A DNA stretch of 12,789 nt from an uncultured Alistipes sp. (GTDB taxonomy: Bacteria; Bacteroidota; Bacteroidia; Bacteroidales; Rikenellaceae), in NCBI GenBank assembly GCA_949840605.1, contig CATKXN010000079.1, forward strand, positions 1 through 12,789. Direction: 5' to 3'. The position numbers and the translations under genes were made by a program. This document shows, piece by piece, positions 5,766 to 12,211 of the stretch (position 1 is the stretch's first letter; each line of letters starts with the position of its first letter). Below the pieces are notes generated by a model that saw only the letters and a list, made by a program, of their open reading frames with translations, was not told the DNA's origin and did not search any database.

Positions 5766-6665
5766 TTACTGCCGTTCGCTCAGCTCTTTGTAAAGCTCCA
5801 TCCGCAGTTCGCAGCAGTTCTCGATTATTCCGGCCGCCTGCTGGACGCGGTCCATGTGCATCTCCACTTCCTGCGGAGCCATACGGAATTCGGCGCTGTA
5901 GGGCGTTTTCATCAATACTTCCTTCAGCCGCGGAAGCGTGAAGATGTTTTCGATATGGTTGTCGTCGAACACGAGCATCAGTTTGGTCGAGAGCGTCCGC
6001 ATCCGGTCGTGCATCACCACCGGATCGTGGATGCCGAACTCCTGCCCGTGATAGACCCGGTAGAGCGTGTGGTAGAAATAGACCGCGGACTGCGCCGTGA
6101 ACTGCGCCGCCAGACGCACGTTGCGGCCCTCGACCAGGGCGTTCTGCGCCTGCTCGAGCAGGTCGCCGCCGAGCGTGCGGAACGTCTCGAAATGGAACCG
6201 CGCGTCCGCATACGCCTTGGCGAAGTCGGCCGGACGCCTCGGGCGGCGGAAACGGCAGCGATCGCTGCAATAGAGCACTTCGCCCTCGGCATGGGCGAAG
6301 TGGAGGAACGGTGTCCGGTTCGATTCGACGCAGTGCAACGGCAGGATGTAGAGATTGATGTAGGCGATCTTTCGCAGGCGGGGCGGCATCTTGCAGCGCA
6401 GAATGCGTTTGGCCTGAATCCAGTCGTATTCCGGCGTATCGCGCACAACGACAAGCAGATCATAGGCCGCGGCGTCGCTGTGCGGCGTACCGCCGACCAG
6501 TTTACCGAACAATAGGATATATTCGGGATCGAAATAGCCGTCCGTCAGGCATTGGACGATCTGCGCGGCTTCGGCAGGATCGTAAAGTCGTTCGGCGGGC
6601 TGTTCGAGTTCGGAGAATATGCGTTGTGCAGAGTTTTCCTGCGCGGGATTTTGATTCGTTTTCAT
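5766..6665 (-). CDS. Nucleotidyltransferase (MNT)-HEPN domain fusion protein
   Basis: A 299-residue cytoplasmic protein. Residues about 35-110 resemble a minimal nucleotidyltransferase: EYILLFGKLVGGTPHSD...AYDLLVVV (49-74). The usual G-S becomes G54-K55 and the first Asp of the D-x-D metal pair is A67, with only D69 kept, so catalysis may be weakened or lost. Residues about 150-295 form a helical HEPN-like domain (RLAAQFTAQSAVYFYHTLYRVYHG, within 184-207, matches the family's conserved helix), without an obvious R-x4-6-H RNase motif. MNT and HEPN pairs often act as toxin-antitoxin modules; single-chain fusions of this type are common in Bacteroidota and mostly uncharacterised. It stands alone, with a long upstream region carrying inverted repeats and its own terminator. 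Domain call from pattern recognition; function unknown. Confidence 0.75.
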   Translation of the reverse strand: MKTNQNPAQENSAQRIFSELEQPAERLYDPAEAAQIVQCLTDGYFDPEYILLFGKLVGGTPHSDAAAYDLLVVVRDTPEYDWIQAKRILRCKMPPRLRKIAYINLYILPLHCVESNRTPFLHFAHAEGEVLYCSDRCRFRRPRRPADFAKAYADARFHFETFRTLGGDLLEQAQNALVEGRNVRLAAQFTAQSAVYFYHTLYRVYHGQEFGIHDPVVMHDRMRTLSTKLMLVFDDNHIENIFTLPRLKEVLMKTPYSAEFRMAPQEVEMHMDRVQQAAGIIENCCELRMELYKELSERQ

Positions 6666-6746
6666 GTGATTGATTGTTAGAATTTAGACATAGTAAGGGC
6701 CGTCCTTATCGTGCGGAATTGCACAATAAAGAGAATAGCGATCTGG

Positions 6747-6764
6747 TTAGCAATTACTTGCTAA
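6747..6764. repeat. Short dyad TTAGCAA-N4-TTGCTAA
   Basis: Perfect 7-bp arms around four bases, about 85 bp upstream of the MNT-HEPN start. Form and size fit an operator for a dimeric regulator, or a small hairpin in the leader. No regulator in the window is available to link to it. Confidence 0.5.
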
Positions 6765-6856
6765 TCCGGCGGATGAAAACGGAAACGAATCGGGAGATTG
6801 CACGGCGGGAACCGCCTGCGGCTGGCCTTGCGGCGTGTCTGCGTCGGAACGCGGAC

Positions 6857-6912
6857 GATGTGTACAGTTCGCATAAAAACAAAAAAGTGCGCAGCTGCGA
6901 ACTGTACACATC
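6857..6912. repeat. Perfect 17-bp inverted repeat
   Basis: GATGTGTACAGTTCGCA (6857-6873) and its exact reverse complement (6896-6912) flank 22 bases that include an A-rich run (plus strand) and the palindrome CGCAGCTGCG at the right edge. In the predicted minus-strand leader this forms a strong hairpin. Could be an operator pair, an RNA element or a dispersed palindromic repeat. Confidence 0.85.
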
Positions 6913-7038
6913 ACTTATTTCTAAGATCAGGTAAGTGCCGTTCGCGGACCAGAATGCCCCAACGGCTCTGCGCATTGGTTTAGCGGTTGCTTTACCTGTC
7001 TCGTGCAGAAATAAGTATAAATTGTAATACAGTTCGCA
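6896..7038. repeat. Larger imperfect inverted repeat sharing the same motif
   Basis: Blocks TGCGAACTGTA, ACTTATTTCT and CAGGTAA at 6896-6934 recur in the same order, inverted, at 6992-7038, with spacers of differing length (6 versus 11 bases after the first block). About 57 bases lie in the centre. It shares its left arm with the 17-bp repeat, so the region can fold in two exclusive ways. Confidence 0.75.
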
Positions 7039-7042
7039 GGGG

Positions 7043-7050
7043 CAAAGATA
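7043..7050 (-). promoter_or_regulatory. Candidate -7 box upstream of MNT-HEPN
   Basis: TATCTTTG on the minus strand matches TAnnTTTG, 43 bases after the stop of the GH105 gene. No good -33 box is visible. The predicted start (about 7037) coincides with the outermost TACAGTTCGCA copy (7028-7038), as expected for a repressor operator over +1. Confidence 0.5.
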
Positions 7051-7092
7051 ATAAAAATTCGCGGATTTCCGGATTTTATCGACTTCTCGATT

Positions 7093-8799
7093 TCATTTTT
7101 GCAGCTTTTCCATCTCCAATGCGGCGAAGAGGAACGGCAGCAGTCCGTGCGTGTCGCTGCGGACGAAGGGGATGCGTTCGTAGTCCGCGGGGTCGGTGCT
7201 GAAATTGGTGCCGCCTTTCACACCGTTGAAATCGTCCTCTTCGCTGACGAAGCCCTTCAGCGCCTGCCAGGCCCGGCGGAGCGGTTCCTCGACCTCTTTG
7301 CGCGGAAGCCAGCCGCGGTTGACGCCGCGGGCGAGGCAGTAGGTGAAGATCGCCGCACCGGAGGATTCGCGCACGGAATCCTCCCGGTCGAGGAGGTTGC
7401 GCCAGTAGCCTTCCGCATCCTGATACCGCAGCAATCCTTCGATGTGGGCCCGGTAGATGGCCCGGATCTTTTTGTAATTCCGGTCGCTGCGGGGCAGGGC
7501 GTCGAGCACTTCGCACGTCGCCCACAGAGCCCAGCCGTTGCCGCGCGACCAGTGGGGAACGCGGATGTCGGGACGCGAGGGGTAGCAGGCCTGCCGGTAG
7601 AGCCCCGCGTCGGCATCGAACAGCAGGCGGTTGAAGCCGATGAGCTGGTCGGCGGCGTCATGCAGGAGGCTTTCGTCGCCCGTCAGGCGGTAGCCGTAGA
7701 CCAGATAGGGCAGTCCCATGAACATGTCGTCGGCCCAGACCGAGGGATAGGGCGTGTATTCCCGGGCGAAGACGCCTTCGGTGCGGAACTGCTTGTGTTG
7801 TAGGTAGTCCAGTACCCGTTCCGCCTGCCGGCGGTAGCTTTCGGGCGGATCGGAGCTCTCGACGCAGCGGGTGATGTAGGGCATGGCCGGGGCCGATACA
7901 TAGTCGAGCATCGGACGGCCTGCGGCGCCGAAGTTGAACGACCGGACGGCGTGCAGCCGCCGCGTCTGGTATTCGGCCAGCGGGAAGGTGCCGAGCGAGA
8001 AATCGCACCATGCGTCGGCATAGGCTGCGTATTTCGGATCGCCGCAGGCGGCGGAGAGTCGCTGCAGGGCCCAGGCGAAGCATCCCACGTGGTAATTCCA
8101 TTCGAAGAAGCGTCCGTTGGCGGCTGGCGCCGAGACGATGTCGACGGGCGGGATGTTCCATGCGAGGGTGCGTCCGCGGTCCCGGTAGGGCGTGTGGAAA
8201 AGCAGCGTGCTGTCCGGGGCGAGGGGTGTCGCAAGGTCGCCGCCGAACGTTCCGAGCACCAGCCACCGGGCCTCTTTGAGTTTCGGGGCGTAGGTTTCGA
8301 GCGTGCAGGAGATTTTGCGGCCCCGTTCGGCATAGCGCGAGAAGTTGCGCGACTGCATCAGGAAAAGGTGTTCGCCGCCGCGGTATTCGGTCTTGACGAG
8401 CAGTTTGTGCGGCCCGGCCGTCAGGCGGAGGCGGAACGATTCCGGAAGGCGGTAGTCCTTTTCGCCGAACTCCACGGCGAAGGGATGCGGCAGGGTGCGT
8501 TCGTAGACCACCGAGTCGTCGACCGTGATCCGCACGGGTCCCGTGCATCCCAGTTCGAAGCGCTCTTCGGTGTCGCCTTCGCACCGGAGCGTCGTCAGGG
8601 CGTAGGCCACGCCCGGACGGTCCATGCAGCGGCCGAAATCGACGCATCCGAAGTCGGGAGAGACGCTCTGGATTTTGTATTCCAGTTCGAAGCGGGTGTT
8701 GCCGACCACCTTGTCGGCGACCCGGCGGGCCAGATCGAGCGGTTCGGCGCTCCGGAGCAGGGCGGGGAGCAGCAGGGCGGGGAGCAGCAGACGTTTCAT
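7093..8799 (-). CDS. Secreted GH105 unsaturated rhamnogalacturonyl/uronyl hydrolase
   Basis: A 568-residue protein. An N-terminal signal peptide (MKRLLLPALLLPALLRSAEP) sends it to the periplasm or beyond. Residues about 35-215 form a beta-rich accessory domain not typical of minimal GH105 (about 370 residues). The (alpha/alpha)6-barrel follows: EWNYHVGCFAWAL (233-245), VWADDMFMGLPYLVYGY (354-370) with the catalytic-type Asp pair, HWSRGNGWALWA (416-427) with the R-G-N-G-W signature, GYWRNLLDREDSVRESSGAAIF (within 464-485) and SDTHGLLP near the end. GH105 enzymes hydrate the delta-4,5-unsaturated uronic acid at the non-reducing end of lyase products, typically from rhamnogalacturonan, and less often ulvan or arabinogalactan. 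Last gene of the pectin operon, 4 bases after the propeller gene. GH88 is the closest alternative; RGNGW favours GH105. Confidence 0.88.
   Translation of the reverse strand: MKRLLLPALLLPALLRSAEPLDLARRVADKVVGNTRFELEYKIQSVSPDFGCVDFGRCMDRPGVAYALTTLRCEGDTEERFELGCTGPVRITVDDSVVYERTLPHPFAVEFGEKDYRLPESFRLRLTAGPHKLLVKTEYRGGEHLFLMQSRNFSRYAERGRKISCTLETYAPKLKEARWLVLGTFGGDLATPLAPDSTLLFHTPYRDRGRTLAWNIPPVDIVSAPAANGRFFEWNYHVGCFAWALQRLSAACGDPKYAAYADAWCDFSLGTFPLAEYQTRRLHAVRSFNFGAAGRPMLDYVSAPAMPYITRCVESSDPPESYRRQAERVLDYLQHKQFRTEGVFAREYTPYPSVWADDMFMGLPYLVYGYRLTGDESLLHDAADQLIGFNRLLFDADAGLYRQACYPSRPDIRVPHWSRGNGWALWATCEVLDALPRSDRNYKKIRAIYRAHIEGLLRYQDAEGYWRNLLDREDSVRESSGAAIFTYCLARGVNRGWLPRKEVEEPLRRAWQALKGFVSEEDDFNGVKGGTNFSTDPADYERIPFVRSDTHGLLPFLFAALEMEKLQK
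8756..8790 (-). repeat. 15-bp tandem repeat inside the GH105 signal peptide
   Basis: AGCAGGGCGGGGAGC occurs twice (8756-8770, 8771-8785) plus five bases of a third. It encodes the repeating L-L-L-P-A of the signal peptide core. Being 15 bp it keeps frame, so slippage would change hydrophobic core length by five residues. Confidence 0.9.
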
Positions 8800-8803
8800 G
8801 GCG

Positions 8804-10195
8804 TCAGAAATTGAGCACGGGATAGCGGTGTCCGTAGCCTGCGGACGACAGACGGACGTTGTCGCGGTAGACGTCGGTGTCGAACCGGTCCGGATTCTCC
8901 CGGGCGTTGCGGTCGGCCCAGAAGACGATGCGGCCGTCTGAATGCGCCACGACGATCTGTTCGCCCGCCAGCGGAAGCACCTTTTTCGCGGCGACGAGAA
9001 TGCCTTTGCCGGTCTTCAGCACGACACGCCCCGTGCGGTCGTACAGGGCCCCGTCCGTGTAGAGTTCGTGGATGCCGTCGCCGTTGAAATCGACGACCGT
9101 GCCTTTGACCGGAAAGTCGATCGTCACTGCTTCACCCGTGCGGGCGTCGTAGGTCCTGGCGACGCACCCTTTGGGCGGGAGGTCCTCGTCTTTGAAAGGG
9201 TAGCGTCCGGCCATAGCGATCCGTTCGCCGCGGGGACCGAAATTGCCCACCCAGCCGTGGTGGTAGTGGCCCTTGCGCTCGGCGATCTCCCAGAGCCGGC
9301 GCCCCGTCTGGTCGAACATCACGGCGCGCGGCTGCTTGCCGTCGTCGCCCTTTTCGCGTGTGGTGAAGAAGCACCACCGTCCCGACTCGGCGTCCCACCA
9401 GGGCTGCACCAGGTCGGAATGCTCGTTCCAGACGTCGCCGTCGAGGATGAAGAGCTGCTCGCCCGTGTCGAACGAGAAGCACCGTTCGCCGTACATGAAC
9501 TGCTCGCGGCCGTCGCGGCGGAGGTCGAAGATCGGGGTCGAGTGGCTGCCGCGTGCGCCGCGGCCGTCGTCGGGAATACCGACCTTCCAGCGGCGGCTCA
9601 TGTCGCCGTTCCAGCCCTGCATCCGGATCTCCCTGTAGGTGCCCTGTACGGTGACCAGCACCGGACTGCCGTCGTCGGCGTGGCCGCCGATGAGCAGGAA
9701 CCGCCATTTGTAGCTGTTGGCCTGGTTGTGGGCGGGTGCGGGCCATCGCCACGATCCGGTCACCCGGCCCGTGCGGGCGTCGGCGCGTTCGAGACGGTAG
9801 CCGTCGTAGTCGAAGGGGCGTTCGCAGGTGTTGGCGACGTAATAGATCTCGTCGCATCCGTCGCCGTCCATGTCCATCGGCAGCAGCGGCATGAACCACA
9901 CGCCCGGAATGGTGTGGGGCAGTTCCCGTCGCCACAGCTCGCGGCCTGCGGCGTCGAAGACGGCGATCTTGGGCGTATCCTTCGGGAAGGTGAAATTCCC
10001 TTCGTAGGGGTCGATGCTTTTCTCGGCGGAGAAGACCGTGACGAATCCCCGCTCGCCGCCGCCGAGGTCGAGCGGCGTCAGCCGGCACTGTCTGACGGGT
10101 GCGCCGAGGTCGAGGGTCAGCGCCTTGCGGGGCGAGAATTCCCGGGCGGCGAGGGCTGCGGGGAGCAGCAGCAGGGTGTATAGCAGTTTTTTCAT
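8804..10195 (-). CDS. Secreted beta-propeller protein with Ca-binding loops, candidate polysaccharide lyase/hydrolase
   Basis: A 463-residue protein with signal peptide (MKKLLYTLLLLPAALAAREF). Repeated blade-like units are visible: KIAVFDAAGRELWR (76-89), AVMFDQTGRRLWE (291-303) and ALYDRTGRVVL (383-393). Two FG-GAP-type calcium loops occur, DMDGDGCDE (108-116) and DFNGDGIHE (369-377). His residues at 156, 172, 218, 259, 310, 312 and 313 are possible active-site residues. C-terminus: SAGYGHRYPVLNF. Propeller folds in this context include PL11 rhamnogalacturonan lyase, PL22, the ulvan lyases PL24/PL25 and GH145; I cannot assign one. Sitting between GH28 and GH105, and given that GH105 needs unsaturated products, a lyase is the best inference. 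Stop lies 4 bases before the GH105 ATG and the start 18 bases after the GH28 stop, so it is operonic. A non-catalytic glycan-binding role is also possible. Confidence 0.75.
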   Translation of the reverse strand: MKKLLYTLLLLPAALAAREFSPRKALTLDLGAPVRQCRLTPLDLGGGERGFVTVFSAEKSIDPYEGNFTFPKDTPKIAVFDAAGRELWRRELPHTIPGVWFMPLLPMDMDGDGCDEIYYVANTCERPFDYDGYRLERADARTGRVTGSWRWPAPAHNQANSYKWRFLLIGGHADDGSPVLVTVQGTYREIRMQGWNGDMSRRWKVGIPDDGRGARGSHSTPIFDLRRDGREQFMYGERCFSFDTGEQLFILDGDVWNEHSDLVQPWWDAESGRWCFFTTREKGDDGKQPRAVMFDQTGRRLWEIAERKGHYHHGWVGNFGPRGERIAMAGRYPFKDEDLPPKGCVARTYDARTGEAVTIDFPVKGTVVDFNGDGIHELYTDGALYDRTGRVVLKTGKGILVAAKKVLPLAGEQIVVAHSDGRIVFWADRNARENPDRFDTDVYRDNVRLSSAGYGHRYPVLNF

Positions 10196-10213
10196 GGTGG
10201 GGCCTCCGTGCGA

Positions 10214-12118
10214 TTATTTTTTCGCGTCGCGGATTTCGCCGTCCTGCTGGTGCCACAGTCCGTAAGGCTCCGTGCGCGAGCAGGTTTCGTAGTCGATGCC
10301 CTCGACCGCGTAGTTCTTCACGTCGTCCATCACGATCGCCGGGCGGACGTCGTTGTTGGCCAGCCGCAGGCGGACGTTGCGGACCCGGAGCCCGTCGACG
10401 TGGCGGAAATAGAGCCCGTAGGCGGGGCAGGTGCCGTAGCAGTCGAACTCGGGGTATTTCTTCTCGTTCTCGGGAACGTCGCGGTAAATCGTCTGCGGTT
10501 CGTTGATCGAGCCGAAGAGCAGCAGGTCGCAGTCCTCGATCAGCACATTTTCGATCGGATGGCCTTTCAGACCGCCGACGGCCGTGCCGACGCCCGGGCC
10601 GCCCTTGACCTCGACCCAGCCGATGCCGGTGTTGCGGATGTTGCGCAGCGTGACGTTGCGGATGGCGCCGACGGGTGCGGGATTCGGACCGCCCTCGAAG
10701 GTCCGGCCGCGGTTGCCCAGCCGCACGAGGAACGGCGCCGCGCAGTTGCTCATGCGGACGTCCTCGTAGGTCACGCCGTCGATCACCGAGCCGTCGACCG
10801 CCTCGATGGCGATCGAATAGCGGGTCCAGCCCTCGGCGTTGCGGACGTGGACGTTGCGGATGGCGCCGTGGGTCTCGGTGCCGATCTTCACCAGGTTGCA
10901 GTTGGCGTAGCGTGCGCGCACGTCCTCGACGAAAATGTTCTCGGCCGGAGTGAGCGACAGCGCCTTGAGACAGATCGCGTCGTCGCCGCAGCTGCAGAGG
11001 AAATTGCGGACCACCACGTCGCTGCAACCGCTCAGGTCGATGCCGTCCTGGTTGTTGGTGCCGGTGTAGCAGCGCACGGTGACGTTCTCGACGCGCAGGC
11101 CCCGGCAGGCTTCGTAATACTGGGTCCAGTTGGCGCTGCGGGCCAGCGTGACGCCGTCGATCGCGACGTTTTCGCATTCGATCATGCGGATCAGGCGCGG
11201 GCGTTCGTGCTCGTTGTTGCGGCCCCGCCAGGGATAGCCCTCGAAGAGCGAGCAGCCGTCGATGATGCCGCCGCCGCAGATCGCGATGTCCGAGGCCTTT
11301 TCGGCGTAGATCATCTGGAAATCCTCCTTGCTGCGGAACGACGGGAGCGAGCAGCGCAGGGGCGGGAAATCGTCGTGGTTGACCGAGCCGCGCAGAATGG
11401 CGCCCGCTTCGACGCGCAGTGTGACGCCGGATTTGAGCTGCAGCGTTCCGGTGACGTAGATTCCGTCGCGGACCCAGACCGTGCCGCCGCCCCTGCGGGC
11501 GCTGCACTTGTCGATGGCGGCCTGGATGACGGCTGTGTTGACCGTTGCGCCGTCGCCGACGGCCCCGGTCTCGGCGATGTCGACGACGAAGCCTGCGGGA
11601 CGCACCGTTTCGGGCCATTCGCCCAGCGGACGGACCGCTACGAGGTACATGCCGTGTTCGCTGCTGCCGTTGACGCCCAGCGTGACGCGCTCGCCCCGGC
11701 GGTAGGGGCGGCGGTAGCAGGTGAAGCGTTCGCCGCGGTCGTTGGCGATATTCAGAGTGGTGCGGACGAACGTGTCGAGCCAGGCGGGTTTCTCCGCGAT
11801 GGCGTCGTTGTGGGCCACGAAGACCTCGGCGTCGGCCTTCAGGTCGAAGTAGGCGATGTCGCCGCGGTCGAAGCGTTTCGATCCGTAGGCCGGCTGAATC
11901 CAGTCGGCGCCCTCCAGTTCGGGCGACAGGGCGGTGACGGCGACGGGTTCCTCGCCGTACATCGATACCCCCGTGCGGAGGTTGCCCTGTTCGAACCAGT
12001 GCGAGATGTTGTAATTGAACTGCCAGACGTCGAGCACGTCGAGGCGTGCAATCAGCCGGGTGTCGGCATGCGCCGCCGTGGCGGCGAGCAGGCAGCAGGT
12101 CAGAATGAATCTTTTCAT
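10214..12118 (-). CDS. Secreted GH28 polygalacturonase/rhamnogalacturonase-like enzyme
   Basis: A 634-residue protein with signal peptide (MKRFILTCCLLAATAAHADT). Residues about 21-170 are a beta-rich N-terminal domain (WIQPAYGSKRF, AEVFVAHNDAIAEKPAWL, YRRPYRRGERVTLG). The right-handed beta-helix starts with the pectinase-type GAVGDGATVNTAVIQAAIDK (185-204). Catalytic motifs: NNQDGID (355-361; N-x-D) and CGDDAICLK (377-385; GDD), giving D358, D379 and D380. The polygalacturonase G-H-G and R-I-K motifs are replaced by GTETHG (413-418), as in rhamnogalacturonase or exo-acting branches, so the bond cut is uncertain: alpha-GalA in homogalacturonan, rhamnogalacturonan I or II. ATG 12118 was chosen because a promoter lies at 12148-12155 and the signal peptide begins there; an in-frame start at 12175 would add an unlikely 19 residues. 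First gene of the operon. Confidence 0.9.
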   Translation of the reverse strand: MKRFILTCCLLAATAAHADTRLIARLDVLDVWQFNYNISHWFEQGNLRTGVSMYGEEPVAVTALSPELEGADWIQPAYGSKRFDRGDIAYFDLKADAEVFVAHNDAIAEKPAWLDTFVRTTLNIANDRGERFTCYRRPYRRGERVTLGVNGSSEHGMYLVAVRPLGEWPETVRPAGFVVDIAETGAVGDGATVNTAVIQAAIDKCSARRGGGTVWVRDGIYVTGTLQLKSGVTLRVEAGAILRGSVNHDDFPPLRCSLPSFRSKEDFQMIYAEKASDIAICGGGIIDGCSLFEGYPWRGRNNEHERPRLIRMIECENVAIDGVTLARSANWTQYYEACRGLRVENVTVRCYTGTNNQDGIDLSGCSDVVVRNFLCSCGDDAICLKALSLTPAENIFVEDVRARYANCNLVKIGTETHGAIRNVHVRNAEGWTRYSIAIEAVDGSVIDGVTYEDVRMSNCAAPFLVRLGNRGRTFEGGPNPAPVGAIRNVTLRNIRNTGIGWVEVKGGPGVGTAVGGLKGHPIENVLIEDCDLLLFGSINEPQTIYRDVPENEKKYPEFDCYGTCPAYGLYFRHVDGLRVRNVRLRLANNDVRPAIVMDDVKNYAVEGIDYETCSRTEPYGLWHQQDGEIRDAKK

Positions 12119-12147
12119 CGGGTTGTGTTTCAGGTTTTCGTTCGGAA

Positions 12148-12175
12148 CAAAATTACGGATTCCGGACGCATGCAA
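12148..12175 (-). promoter_or_regulatory. Promoter of the pectin operon
   Basis: TAATTTTG on the minus strand (12148-12155) fits TAnnTTTG; TTG at 12173-12175 lies 17 bases further upstream, slightly short for a -33 box. The predicted leader is about 24 nt. It would allow GH28, the propeller and GH105 to be transcribed separately from the upstream partial gene. Confidence 0.55.
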
Positions 12176-12211
12176 TGTACAATAAATACCGGGATAGGTG
12201 GTAAAAAATGC

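Larger units (their letters stand above)
6666..7042. other. Long upstream region of the MNT-HEPN gene
   Basis: About 430 bp without a convincing gene separates this gene from the pectin operon. It holds a candidate promoter (7043-7050), three copies of TACAGTTCGCA in alternating orientation, a small hairpin TAAGG-N5-CCTTA (6694-6708), a dyad TTAGCAA-N4-TTGCTAA (6747-6764) and GGCGGGAACCGCC near 6804. If transcription starts near 7037 the leader is about 370 nt and strongly structured. A minus-strand frame (6754-6975) could encode 73 residues, but it crosses the inverted repeats and resembles nothing I know. Confidence 0.6.

Noticed and set aside
5588..5941. 117-residue plus-strand frame across the terminator and into MNT-HEPN
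   Set aside because: Overlaps the hairpin and the 3' end of a better-supported gene; Arg/Pro/Ser-rich shadow.
6754..6975. 73-residue minus-strand frame upstream of MNT-HEPN
   Set aside because: Its middle is encoded by the inverted repeats and the rest is Arg/Ala-rich; no recognisable feature or start signal.
6896..7038. Invertible promoter of the Bacteroides capsule type
   Set aside because: Arms are imperfect with unequal spacers, the enclosed segment is short, no promoter box lies inside it and no invertase gene is nearby.
7050..7092. Intrinsic terminator for the GH105 operon
   Set aside because: Only a 5-bp stem (ATCGA-GAAG-TCGAT) and an AT-rich imperfect stem are present, without a clear G/C stem plus T tract.
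8942..10183. 413-residue plus-strand open frame antisense to the propeller gene
   Set aside because: No signal peptide, motif or start context; the minus frame shows signal peptide, calcium loops and operon spacing.
9132..11618. 828-residue minus-strand open frame overlapping GH28 and propeller genes
   Set aside because: Arg/Gly/Pro-rich shadow in another frame of two well-supported CAZyme genes on the same strand.
12119..12211. Terminator after the partial helical gene
   Set aside because: ATAGG...CCTAT around a T run is weak and the T run lies in the loop, not after the stem.
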